Assembly: GCA_944321735.1 (NCBI GenBank) | Contig: CALUMK010000009.1 | Span: forward strand, 28,560-92,559 | Length of the DNA: 64,000 bases | Origin: an uncultured Bacteroidales bacterium | GTDB lineage: Bacteria > Bacteroidota > Bacteroidia > Bacteroidales > P3 | Reading direction: 5' to 3' | Position numbers and translations under genes: made by a program | The notes under the pieces: generated by a model | Seen by the model: only the letters and a program-made list of their open reading frames with translations | What the model was told of the DNA's origin: nothing | The model's database searches: none | In this document: positions 46,844 through 55,388 of the stretch, in pieces | Layout of the letters: each line of letters begins with the position of its first letter | How positions within the stretch are numbered: the stretch's first letter is position 1

Positions 46844-48847
46844 ATGCGATTAAAACTAGCTCATCTTGGAGATTTGACAGGGATGCACTTCAATATTTCC
46901 TATTATCAACGCGGTTACCGTTGGGAAGCCAAGCAAGTACTTGACTTGCTGGACGATTTGTTTGAATTCAGCAAAAGCGCCCCGGCGGAAGGGCAGTTCT
47001 ACTGCCTCCAGCCGTTGGTTACTTGCCGGAATGAAAGCCTGTCACATGAAGGGACGGTCATCTTTGATGTCATCGATGGTCAGCAACGTCTGACTACCCT
47101 TTTTCTTATAATGGGATATCTACGGATGCCTGCTTTTGAGTTGAGATACGAACGAGCCGTGAGAAGGGATGAAGCCCCTTGCCTGCGGGAGAACGGAAGA
47201 CTTTGTTATGAGGAATTGGAATCGCTAAGTGATGATGATATGGCGAACAACCCGGACTATTTCTACATGAAGCAAGCAATGGCTTGCATCAAGGAGTGGT
47301 TTAAAGAAAAGGAGAACACTTATCCCGGCATTCAAAGGTTGATGGAAGATGTCTTGCGGAATCCTCGTTATAAGAAAAGCGGCAACCCCTTCTATGTAAC
47401 AGATGATGACCAAAATGATAAACAGTCCGACGTGCGTTTCATCTGGTACGAGGACGAACCAGCAAGCAGTAATTCCATTGCCACCTTCAAACGATTGAAT
47501 TATGGGAAAACGCCGCTGACAGCCACCGAACTCATCAAGGCGTTGCTGTTCCAATGCGATGTTTACCCTTCGGACAGGAAGGCCGAGATGAAACAAGTGG
47601 CTTTCCGCATGTCCACGGAGTGGGGTGCCATGGAAAAAGCGTTGCAGGATGATTTCATGTGGTCGATGCTTTTCCCGCAAAAGTATGAGAAACCTTCGCG
47701 CATTGACCTTGTGATGTCCTTCGTGGCAAGAGGACTGAAGGAGGAACACCACATCGAAGTCAAGGCAGCCGAAACAGACATGGACTATGATTATCTCATC
47801 TTCAATAAGTATCTGGAGCAGGAAAAACAGAAAGGCCGCCCTTACGAGGAAGCGGTGAAAGAACTTTGGACGAACATCCAGGACACGTATGCCATCTTCC
47901 GCAGTTGGTTTGAGGATCGGGAACTGTACCATCTCACAGGCTTGTATCTCACCTTGCTGAACCAAGGCACAGAGGGACATCTGCAAAGCCTGCGCACGTT
48001 GGTGAGCGAGTTTAAAAGCAACAACCGTTTATCGTATATCCATTTGCTGAAGAAAGAGAAGATTGGCGCATTGATTCGATTTGATGAACGCAAGTTTGAC
48101 GAATCGGTAGAAGCTTCCTTTGAAAACCTTTATTACGGAAAGTTCAGCAAAGAGATTGGCCGGATATTGTTGGCATACAACGTGGATGTGACAATGAGGC
48201 ACGGGCAGGATCGGGCTTATTTCCCGTTCAAGTTCTACCAGGACACCACACCGAGTCTGGAACACATCCACCCCCAGCACTTGGATGAGGAAGCCATCGA
48301 TTTTGCCACGCGATGCCGGTGGTTCAAAGACAAGTGCGCGGAACTAAGCGATGAGGAACTGGAAGACGAAGAACTGCGGACAGCGGTGGACATATTGCGA
48401 GCGGTGTTGTACCTGACGGATGAAGAAGAACTCGAAAAAGGATCGGAGGCAGCTAAAAAGTCGTTGAAAGAAAAGGCTGAAAAGTATCGGGAAAATGAAC
48501 ATGAATACAATCAATTGCTGCAAGTGATAGACCGTCATTTTGATGAGTTGGCGGACATCGACGAAAAGGAACTCCACTGCATTAGCAATATGGCATTAGT
48601 GGACAACATCACCAATATTTGCTTGGGCAACGGGCTTCTCAATTCCAAGCGAGCCGTTTTGTTGCGGATATCCGAAGCGTACGACCGCACAAAGGGGAAA
48701 CAGGGCGCTTGCGTTTATATGGGCACTTGGAAGGTGTTCCGCAAGGAATATGTGCCGAAAACCACGGATATGCGATTCTGGACAAAAGCGGATCGGGAGA
48801 ATTATTTGAAAGACTTAAAAAGGACATACGATGAATACACCAAATAA
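46844..48847 (+). CDS. DUF262/DUF1524 protein, GmrSD-like nuclease
   Basis: 667 residues from the ATG at 46844. The N-terminal DUF262 domain (ParB/sulfiredoxin-like fold) begins FNISYYQRGYRWEAKQVLDLLDD and has VIFDVIDGQQRLTTLFLI (DGQQR at about 78), the nucleotide-binding mark of GmrS-type proteins. About 200 residues on comes RLNYGKTPLTATELIKALLF. The C-terminal half has PSLEHIHPQHLDEEA (about 470), a DUF1524-type HNH motif, so nuclease and sensor may be in one chain. It overlaps the next gene by 17 bases. GmrSD relatives cut modified phage DNA, so an anti-phage role is inferred. Confidence 0.85.
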   Translation: MRLKLAHLGDLTGMHFNISYYQRGYRWEAKQVLDLLDDLFEFSKSAPAEGQFYCLQPLVTCRNESLSHEGTVIFDVIDGQQRLTTLFLIMGYLRMPAFELRYERAVRRDEAPCLRENGRLCYEELESLSDDDMANNPDYFYMKQAMACIKEWFKEKENTYPGIQRLMEDVLRNPRYKKSGNPFYVTDDDQNDKQSDVRFIWYEDEPASSNSIATFKRLNYGKTPLTATELIKALLFQCDVYPSDRKAEMKQVAFRMSTEWGAMEKALQDDFMWSMLFPQKYEKPSRIDLVMSFVARGLKEEHHIEVKAAETDMDYDYLIFNKYLEQEKQKGRPYEEAVKELWTNIQDTYAIFRSWFEDRELYHLTGLYLTLLNQGTEGHLQSLRTLVSEFKSNNRLSYIHLLKKEKIGALIRFDERKFDESVEASFENLYYGKFSKEIGRILLAYNVDVTMRHGQDRAYFPFKFYQDTTPSLEHIHPQHLDEEAIDFATRCRWFKDKCAELSDEELEDEELRTAVDILRAVLYLTDEEELEKGSEAAKKSLKEKAEKYRENEHEYNQLLQVIDRHFDELADIDEKELHCISNMALVDNITNICLGNGLLNSKRAVLLRISEAYDRTKGKQGACVYMGTWKVFRKEYVPKTTDMRFWTKADRENYLKDLKRTYDEYTK

Positions 48848-51275
48848 TAGCCAGACAGTCACCTTCTTTGAATTTCTAGGGACGCATGACATACAAATTC
48901 CCGTCATCCAAAGGGACTATGTGCAAGGACGGGCCTTGACCGATACAGAGAAGGAAAAACGCGATGATTTTGCCCAAAAGTTGATGGATGCCTTGCTGCC
49001 CGATGACGCACCTTGTCATCTTGATTTCGTGTATGGCGGCAGGGAGGGCTTTGGAAACACCGAAGCGATGCCCCAAAACGCCCCGTTCCTTCCGCTGGAC
49101 GGGCAGCAGCGGCTGACCACGCTGTTCCTGCTCCATTGGGTGCTGTTGCAGAAGAATGCCCCGGCGGTGGGCGAGGGGAATGAGGCTGACTGGAATATTT
49201 TCAGGGATAGAATGGGGGAATTGACCAAGTTCACATACAAAACCCGCATCAGTTCCGGACGGTTTTGCCAAAAACTTACCGAACTGCAAGCCGAACCGGA
49301 CCGTCCATTGCGTGTACAGATTGCGGAAAAGTATTGGTATGACACTGACATGCAGGCCGACCCCACTGTCAAAGCCATGATGCAGATGCTTGCGCTTATG
49401 GAGGAAATGCTGGAAAGCGAACCGTATCGGTCGCAAAAGGCAACGATGCTGGCCAAGCTGTATGATGCATCCAATCGACGCATCACCTTCGATGTTCTGG
49501 ACATGAACCAATACAACTTGACCGACGGCCTGTATGTGAAGATGAACGCCCGTGGCAAGGAACTGACCGCCTTCGAGAATTGGAAAGCCAGCTTCATCGA
49601 TCTGATTGGCCGCAATGACCAAGAAGAAAAAGCCCGTTTTTCGTACTCGATAGAACATGAATGGAACGATTTGTTCTGGAAAATCGCCTACCGCGCTTAC
49701 TTGGATAGCGAGAAGTATGGAAACGGAAAACGAGTGCCGTATCCCAAGATAGACGATGCGTTCATGAACTTCTTCACCAACCTGACGCGCCTGTTCTTCT
49801 TCATCTCTCCTGGAAACCAATCCCTCAATGCCGAGGACTACAAGCCGGGGCTCTGGAGTACGGTGAACGGCGTGTATGAAGACCACAAGGAATTTCGCAG
49901 AACACTGTTCGACATGCTCGACACCTTGCATGAAATCGATGCCGCAAACACAAGCATCCATCAATTCTTTGCCAGTATCTTCACAAACGGAATAGAAAGC
50001 GGGAAAGTACGTCTGTTTGACAGCAGTACAGACCTCTTTGAGGCAGCATGCAGCTCTGACAAATTTTCGGCCAACCACATCTTGCTGTTCGCCGTCTTGT
50101 CTTACTGCATGAAACACAAAATGTACATACCCGATGAAAAATTGTTGATTTATGCACGTTTTTGCCGGAACTACCTGTACGAGCACAATTATTTCAACAC
50201 TGCCGATGTAAGCATTTCGCCCCAAATCAGGGTTAACGAGATGGCGCAATACCTCCGTTTCTTTGACGCTTTGGCCTCTGATGCCGACCCGCTGGTCTCG
50301 TTAAGGGAAATGGAACTGAAAGATGACTATGCGCTTCGCGAAAAGTCGAAATTGGCTTATTATCAAAACTCCAAGGTTTTGGGATTAGTTGAAATGTTAG
50401 AGGATCTGGAATACACGTATGGTAATTTGAGCGCATTCACGTCCGTGTTGGAGATATGCATGGCAGATGAGGCTTATTGTGCTAATGTGTGGAATGCGAT
50501 GGATGCCTTCATCCATGCCCCAGCTCTGACAAAGGCACAACTGTTTGTGGCGTTGGGCTATCGGGGAATCGAAGTGCGCAATTGTAGTTACGGCAAAGCG
50601 GTCTTTTTGGGTGGGGAGTACAAAGGCGTGTCGCGCTGGATGGTGCATTTCCGCAGGAAGTATGACACCGCTTCGCCGTTCAATGCATGGATGAAGCGTT
50701 ATGTGGAAGCATTCTCGCAGGAAAACAACATAGAAACCCTTGTGACCCAGCATATCCCCACAGACAAGCATTCGACGGCCTACTATCTGTTGAAGTATCC
50801 CGACATGCTGGCAGCCCAAGTTTCCTGGAAAGCGGATCGCAATCAGGCACCTTTCTATTTTGCCATGATGAAGCCTTGGGAGGATTTGGACATGATTGCC
50901 ATCCACAGTTTTTCGAGCCATCCGCTGAACAATGCCTATCAGGTTTGCCCGATGGCCAATGTGGTGGCGCACAAAATGGATAGGTTCAAAAAGTATAATG
51001 ATGAAAGGCGCATAGGGTATTCCGGGCAGTTTGCCAACAAGGCTGGAATCGTCATCAATGAGTTCCGCAATGCTTGGGACAAGATTATCTTTTCCATGTG
51101 TTTTGGTTCATGGGATTGGATAGTGACGAAAGGCTTGGATCAGCTTCCGGCTTCTTTGCTGGAAGAATTGCATTGGAATGGTGAATACTATGCCTTAGAA
51201 CAGAATGAAAGTAAAGACCTGGTGGAAACAGCCGTGGACTTCATGAATAAAGTGTTGGACGATTTGGGGGCGTAA
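48831..51275 (+). CDS. second DUF262 protein, GmrS-like, without obvious HNH
   Basis: 814 residues. N-terminal DUF262: FFEFLGTHDIQIPVIQRDYVQGR and FLPLDGQQRLTTLFLLHWVLL (DGQQR at about 89), then QYNLTDGLYVKMNARGKELTAFENWKASFIDLI (about 225-257), also typical of DUF262. The rest is a long helical region with no HIxP or other nuclease motif that I can see. It begins inside the last codons of the HNH-bearing partner, so the two are translated together and may form a complex. The final bases with the stop codon lie inside a terminal repeat of an IS256-type remnant, so the native C-terminus may have been changed by insertion. Confidence 0.82.
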   Translation: MNTPNNSQTVTFFEFLGTHDIQIPVIQRDYVQGRALTDTEKEKRDDFAQKLMDALLPDDAPCHLDFVYGGREGFGNTEAMPQNAPFLPLDGQQRLTTLFLLHWVLLQKNAPAVGEGNEADWNIFRDRMGELTKFTYKTRISSGRFCQKLTELQAEPDRPLRVQIAEKYWYDTDMQADPTVKAMMQMLALMEEMLESEPYRSQKATMLAKLYDASNRRITFDVLDMNQYNLTDGLYVKMNARGKELTAFENWKASFIDLIGRNDQEEKARFSYSIEHEWNDLFWKIAYRAYLDSEKYGNGKRVPYPKIDDAFMNFFTNLTRLFFFISPGNQSLNAEDYKPGLWSTVNGVYEDHKEFRRTLFDMLDTLHEIDAANTSIHQFFASIFTNGIESGKVRLFDSSTDLFEAACSSDKFSANHILLFAVLSYCMKHKMYIPDEKLLIYARFCRNYLYEHNYFNTADVSISPQIRVNEMAQYLRFFDALASDADPLVSLREMELKDDYALREKSKLAYYQNSKVLGLVEMLEDLEYTYGNLSAFTSVLEICMADEAYCANVWNAMDAFIHAPALTKAQLFVALGYRGIEVRNCSYGKAVFLGGEYKGVSRWMVHFRRKYDTASPFNAWMKRYVEAFSQENNIETLVTQHIPTDKHSTAYYLLKYPDMLAAQVSWKADRNQAPFYFAMMKPWEDLDMIAIHSFSSHPLNNAYQVCPMANVVAHKMDRFKKYNDERRIGYSGQFANKAGIVINEFRNAWDKIIFSMCFGSWDWIVTKGLDQLPASLLEELHWNGEYYALEQNESKDLVETAVDFMNKVLDDLGA

Positions 51276-51636
51276 ACTAAACTGTGTCAAGGCTGGTTTT
51301 GCGAGGGGGCTGGCCCCGTCACCTCGCAAAAGTAAGGATTTTTCCAATCCCCCCTGCTCTCTTTCAAATCAGAATCCGGAAGCGGTCCGGGAAGAGGATG
51401 GCCAGTTGCTGGGCTGTCTGCCCCCAGTTCTGGACAGGCTGCCTCCACTTGCGCCGGATTCTCGTGTAGGCCAGGAAAACCAGCTTCTCCAGGGCGGTGT
51501 CGTTCGGGAAGACTCCCTTGTTCTTGGTCACCTTGCGCAGCTGGCGGTGATAGCCTTCCACCGTGTTGGTCGTGTAGCTGATGCGCCGTATGGGCTCGGG
51601 ATACCGGAAATAGGCACTGCTTTAATTTACACCCTC
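51266..51636 (-). mobile_element. internally deleted IS256-family element
   Basis: The left end GTAAACTAAACTGTGTCAAG (within 51266-51291) and the right end CTTTAATTTACACCCTC (51620-51636) are degenerate inverted repeats of the same terminal sequence, which also occurs whole at 56163-56188. Between them lies the 3' part of an IS256 transposase. About two thirds of a normal element (the 5' part of its gene) is missing. It cannot move by itself. Confidence 0.7.
51364..51619 (-). pseudogene. IS256-family transposase, C-terminal remnant
   Basis: About 85 codons ending at TAG/TAA near 51364. They read YPEPIRRISYTTNTVEGYHRQ, then LRKVTKNKGVFPNDTALEKLVFL and IRRKWRQPVQNWGQTAQQLAIL, the conserved C-terminal block of IS256/MULE-type transposases (NxxExxHRQLRKVTKxKGxFPxD…W…NW). 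The catalytic DDE region is absent. The fragment begins abruptly next to the terminal repeat. Confidence 0.85.
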
Positions 51637-51651
51637 AAAAGTAAAACTTAC

Positions 51652-52269
51652 TCATTCGTCCACTTCTTCAAATCCTTCCGAAGCATTTGCCACTAACGCT
51701 TTCCCTATTTCCAACTGCAAGAATTTAGGCAGCTGAAGCAGCTTTGCCATAAGTTGGCTGTAAGTGAACTCAACTCTGGTATCCAGTATCGGTTCTTCTT
51801 CGATGTCCGTATCAATCCTTTCTACAGACTCGGACCCTTTAATGAAATCGGAATAGTCCGGATTCTCAGGCCAGTTTTCTATCGTACCGTCACTATTGAT
51901 CCTTAAACGGATATAGTCACCGCAGTCATCTGACTCCGGAATCAGGCCGTTTGGCACATAATCAGCAATCTTACATATCGTCTTTTTGTCTTTATCGAGC
52001 AGGAAATACGTACCGCTGTCGCATATCTTGGCCTGCAGGTACAAGTCCCCATATTCAGGCTTCCAATTCAGCAGTTTATGTGTTTTCAGGTCAACTATCC
52101 CCGACCACATGCCTTTAGAAACCAATGGATATTTATTCTCGTATAGTTCCCCCATCCATGCATCTGTATAGCTGCACATTTCCTCGTTATACGGGAAATA
52201 TATCATAAGATAATGCGCAACCTCACTCAATTTCTTTTCCTTAATTCCAATCAAAATCTGTTTTGCCAT
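51652..52269 (-). CDS. hypothetical protein, third gene of the ATPase operon
   Basis: About 205 residues from the ATG at 52269 (MAKQILIGIKEKKLSEVAHYLMIYFPYNEEM). It has no signal peptide. Mixed alpha/beta with KYPLVSKGMWSGIVDLKTHKLLNWKPEYGDLYLQAKICDSGTYFLLD and an acidic stretch (DTDIEEEPILD), and a final helix. I do not recognise it. The size and the repeated aromatic strands resemble immunity-type proteins. It lies 25 bases after the gene at 52295. Confidence 0.6.
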   Translation of the reverse strand: MAKQILIGIKEKKLSEVAHYLMIYFPYNEEMCSYTDAWMGELYENKYPLVSKGMWSGIVDLKTHKLLNWKPEYGDLYLQAKICDSGTYFLLDKDKKTICKIADYVPNGLIPESDDCGDYIRLRINSDGTIENWPENPDYSDFIKGSESVERIDTDIEEEPILDTRVEFTYSQLMAKLLQLPKFLQLEIGKALVANASEGFEEVDE

Positions 52270-52294
52270 AATTATCAAATATCAACAGTAACTA

Positions 52295-52897
52295 TTAATC
52301 TTCATCATCATTAAGTTCGGCCCAGTTCTTGGCTTTTATTTCTTTCTCAAAGGCTTTCAATTCATCTTTAAGCCGTTCATGAAAAGTATCCTCACCGTCA
52401 TCTCCACTCATCATTCTGTCCACACGTGTTGCATAAATTTCAGCTATTCGAATTTGTTTATATGCTTCTTTCAAGGTTTCTACCGTGCTGTCTGACAACT
52501 CCAATACGTCTGCATCATTCTGATAATGGTCGTATATGCAATGACGGATTGAGTATAAAACCGGAATCTGCTCATCATTGGAAGTCCCGGTCATACACAA
52601 TTTGGTGGACTGAAAAATCACACCGTCATTGAAAAAACGCCTGCCCGCATATTGTGAAGCAGCTTTTACTACATCTTCATTACTCAACAGAAATGATTCC
52701 GCTTCTTTATAAGTTGCAAACATCAAATAGCCCCTATAGCTATGATAGGAATGAGGTTGGTCTCTCTCCTCAATCGTCCAGTAATCTTCATGTACCTTTA
52801 CCGGTTTCGGCTGCAATGCTCTTGCGATATCATGTTCAATACTTCGTGCGATATCTCCCAGCACATATTCCTGATAATCAAAATATCCTCCGCTCAT
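52295..52897 (-). CDS. hypothetical protein with MSGGYFDYQEY start
   Basis: 200 residues. The N-terminus MSGGYFDYQEYVLGDIARSIEHDI belongs to a pattern (MSGGxFxYxxYxIxxIAxxIE) found in short proteins of phages and Bacteroidota; function unknown. A middle part YRGYLMFATYKEAESFLLSNEDVVKAA is followed by a helical acidic tail. 53 bases separate it from the ATPase gene upstream and 25 from the next gene, so all three probably form one transcript. Confidence 0.65.
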   Translation of the reverse strand: MSGGYFDYQEYVLGDIARSIEHDIARALQPKPVKVHEDYWTIEERDQPHSYHSYRGYLMFATYKEAESFLLSNEDVVKAASQYAGRRFFNDGVIFQSTKLCMTGTSNDEQIPVLYSIRHCIYDHYQNDADVLELSDSTVETLKEAYKQIRIAEIYATRVDRMMSGDDGEDTFHERLKDELKAFEKEIKAKNWAELNDDED

Positions 52898-52950
52898 AAT
52901 ATATCTTTCTGATATTCATACAATTTATTTATCTTGCACGCTCTTCCAAA

Positions 52951-54297
52951 TTACAAAAACATCGTCATATACACCGGAATATACTCTACCCCATTTTCCC
53001 TCCTGTAATCCTTGGTATAAATCAGGTATTTATTCATTATCCGGTCCGAGAATTTGGAACAGAACTCGTCCAATGACTTATGGGTCTTGTAGCCTGACGA
53101 TTTCACCTCTATTGGTGAAATCTTATGCTTGTCAGGAATAACAAAGTCTATCTCGTAATATTTCTTCCCTTCAGCGTATGGGATGGTATGATAGAACAGA
53201 TTTTTTCCCGTTGCCCTCAACATTTGGGCTATGACATTTTCATAGACATATCCCATATTGGTACTAAGCTTATCATTCAACAACTTGTCATAAATCACAT
53301 TCTCTGTAATGTCGGCATCCTTGAATGCAAGTGTGACAAACAAGCCCGTATCAGACGCATACATCTTGAAATACTCTTCATTTTTTGTCAAAGCCAATCC
53401 TGCATTCGGGTCATCGGAATGATACACCACATTCACCGTCATGGAGTCCTCCATTTCTTTCACGACATTCACAATCCTTTCCGCCCTTTCATCCGAAATA
53501 GCCTTACCCACTTGATAACGCATCGCGTTTCTGCTGAGTTGGGCTGGAATGGCATCGTATAATGCTTTGGCTCTTCCTGAATCGTCAATCTTTCCGAAGT
53601 CTTCTTCATAAAGAGCGATTATGTCCCGCTTTGCTTGGTCAACGGCTGTAAAATTATTTGTCCTGATATACGCTGAAACAGCCTGCGGCATCCCCCCTAC
53701 AAGCATATACAGGCGGAAATCCCTCATAAGTTTGCGATGAACGGCATCGCCCAATGGCATTTTCTTCTCAAATGCAGTACGCAGCAACGGAATAGTTGCA
53801 GTATCCCCAAGAGCCCATCTGAATTCTTCATAGTCCATCGGGTACATGTCTACTTTCATTTCCTCGCTCGGGACAAGAATATTGCGGCTCTTAGAACGAA
53901 CCGAAATCAAAGAACCAGTCTCGATATAATCGTAACGATGATCCTTCACCAGATGCTTGATGGCCTGCCTCGCAAGAGGTTGTAGCTGGACTTCATCAAA
54001 AATAATCACCGACTCTCTTTCATACAGTTGTACCTGATATATGAACTGTAACCTAATAAACAAGTAGTTCAAGTCTGAAATATCATTGAATAAATCACTT
54101 ACCTCTTTTGATACTTTCGAAAAATCAATCAATATGTATGACTTATACTCATGACGCGCAAATTCCTCCGCAATGGTTGATTTCCCGATACGTCTGGCAC
54201 CTTGTATCAATAATGCCGTATCTCCGTTGCGCTCAGTCTTCCACTTGAGCATTGTGTCGTAAATCTTTCGTTTGAAATATATTACATTATCTTCCAT
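52951..54297 (-). CDS. AAA ATPase with DUF4143 domain
   Basis: 448 residues. Walker A in LLIQGARRIGKSTIAEEFA (about 28-46), Walker B SVIIFDEVQLQP (about 96-107), then YIETGSLISVRSKSRNILVPSEEMKVDMYPMDYEEFRWALG, the AAA_14 core. The C-terminal DUF4143 domain ends with a nuclease-like EIDFVIPDKHKISPIEVKSSGYKTHKSLDEF (ExD…EVK, about 390-420), the PD-(D/E)XK-like trace seen in this family. Such proteins are common in Bacteroidota accessory regions, with roles mostly unproven. The first gene of a three-gene operon. Its -7 box is nearly at the ATG. Confidence 0.9.
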   Translation of the reverse strand: MEDNVIYFKRKIYDTMLKWKTERNGDTALLIQGARRIGKSTIAEEFARHEYKSYILIDFSKVSKEVSDLFNDISDLNYLFIRLQFIYQVQLYERESVIIFDEVQLQPLARQAIKHLVKDHRYDYIETGSLISVRSKSRNILVPSEEMKVDMYPMDYEEFRWALGDTATIPLLRTAFEKKMPLGDAVHRKLMRDFRLYMLVGGMPQAVSAYIRTNNFTAVDQAKRDIIALYEEDFGKIDDSGRAKALYDAIPAQLSRNAMRYQVGKAISDERAERIVNVVKEMEDSMTVNVVYHSDDPNAGLALTKNEEYFKMYASDTGLFVTLAFKDADITENVIYDKLLNDKLSTNMGYVYENVIAQMLRATGKNLFYHTIPYAEGKKYYEIDFVIPDKHKISPIEVKSSGYKTHKSLDEFCSKFSDRIMNKYLIYTKDYRRENGVEYIPVYMTMFL

Positions 54298-54304
54298 TTA
54301 TCCT

Positions 54305-54312
54305 CAAATTTA
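54305..54312 (-). promoter_or_regulatory. -7 box of the ATPase operon
   Basis: Minus-strand TAAATTTG, a perfect match, only eight bases before the ATG at 54297. It predicts a leaderless or very short-leader message. Confidence 0.45.
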
Positions 54313-54425
54313 TGTGCGAATATACGTTTTATAAATATCTTCACCAAATTTCAGACACACAAAATGTCAATATCCACCAAATCTTTTCGTTCTTTTCGTC
54401 AGTCAGCACTAAATTCTCAAAAATA

Positions 54426-54458
54426 TTTGATTGAAATGAGATTTATTTGCTAATTTTG
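54426..54458 (+). promoter_or_regulatory. strong consensus promoter of an isolated transcription unit
   Basis: TTTG at 54426-54429, a 21-base spacer, then TAATTTTG at 54451-54458. It is one of the best -33/-7 matches in the window. The next clear terminator is at 54657. Confidence 0.65.
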
Positions 54459-54463
54459 CAACG

Positions 54464-54698
54464 ATTTTGAGACAGTATAAACACTAAAATGCGTAGACAC
54501 AGGATGAACATATTATCAATAACAACCGCAATTCAGAGCAATAAACGCACTGAATCTGTGTCGTGTGTTTATGTTTCACGCATTGAACCTCGTATAGTAA
54601 ATACTTTCCAACGAACATAATAAGTACACTAGTATTTCGAATAAGAATATAAACTGAATAGTTGGAGGGTCTTTGCAAACTTTCCAACTATTTTGTTT
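54464..54698 (+). ncRNA. candidate small RNA or 43-codon gene between promoter and terminator
   Basis: The predicted transcript of about 230 bases runs from 54464 to the terminator. It holds one short frame (54489-54620, 43 codons, starting MRRHRMNILSITTAIQSNKR), whose sequence looks like nothing I know. Two regions can pair: ACACAGGATG… near 54498 and TCTGTGTCGTGTGTTT near 54555. Either a small regulatory RNA or a tiny protein gene fits. Nothing else in the interval 54298-54835 looks like a gene. Confidence 0.45.
54657..54698 (+). terminator. intrinsic terminator of the isolated unit
   Basis: AATAGTTGGA (54657-54666) and TCCAACTATT (54683-54692) are perfect ten-base arms followed by TTGTTTT. 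Confidence 0.8.
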
Positions 54699-54835
54699 TA
54701 TACCCATTTGTGACAGTCGCTTTTGTGATGCTCTTCTGTCATTTCCGTCTGATGGGCTATTGGTAAGCAAATTATTAACGTGCAGTGATGCATATAAATT
54801 GAGAAAAGACGAACTATAAATTTGATGGCAGCAAA

Positions 54836-55387
54836 GTGTTCTTTACATCTGACACACATTTTTATCATGGGAATATCATTCGCTTTTGTAACAGACCGTT
54901 CAAGAATGTGGAAATGATGAATGAAACCATCATATCCAACTGGAATAATACAGTCGCGCAAGATGGTATCGTTTTTCATTTAGGCGATTTTTGTCTTGGC
55001 GGCTCAGCTGAGTGGAGTAAAATACTTGACAGACTGAACGGTAAGATATATCTGATTATGGGCAACCACGATTTGAAAAATATACGCCAGGGTTACATCA
55101 ACAGATTTGAGCATGTGGCAATGCAGATGCACATAGAGGTCGGCAAACAGAAGATATATTTGAACCATTACCCTTTTCTATGCTTTGATGGCGGATATAA
55201 AGATGTATGGCAACTGTTCGGACACGTTCATACAAGGCAAAACAACACAGGAATTGATGCTGCCCGGCTTCAATATCTCTATCCGACACAGTACGATGTC
55301 GGAGTTGACAACAATAACTTTACACCTGTATCATTTGAACAGGTCAAGAGAATAATAACCAAGCAAATTGAAAAAGGAGGACAGTAG
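54836..55387 (+). CDS. metallophosphoesterase, calcineurin-like
   Basis: 183 residues if GTG at 54836 is the start. The two-metal motifs are complete: FFTSDTHFYHGN (D-x-H), VFHLGDFCLGG (GDxxxx), IMGNHDLKN (GNHD), NHYPF and LFGHVHTRQ (GHxH). Family members usually have a few more residues before FTSDTHF. The frame does stay open upstream and would read NYKFDGSK just before, but no ATG or TTG lies in frame before the TGA at 54800. So the true start is a rare codon, or the 5' end has a small lesion. The substrate is unknown. It is coupled to a second phosphoesterase. Confidence 0.82.
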   Translation: MFFTSDTHFYHGNIIRFCNRPFKNVEMMNETIISNWNNTVAQDGIVFHLGDFCLGGSAEWSKILDRLNGKIYLIMGNHDLKNIRQGYINRFEHVAMQMHIEVGKQKIYLNHYPFLCFDGGYKDVWQLFGHVHTRQNNTGIDAARLQYLYPTQYDVGVDNNNFTPVSFEQVKRIITKQIEKGGQ

Positions 55388-55388
55388 A

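Noticed and set aside
48876-50249. 457-codon minus-strand frame opposite the second DUF262 gene
   Set aside because: The DUF262 motifs are on the plus strand. The antisense product is Cys/His-rich noise.
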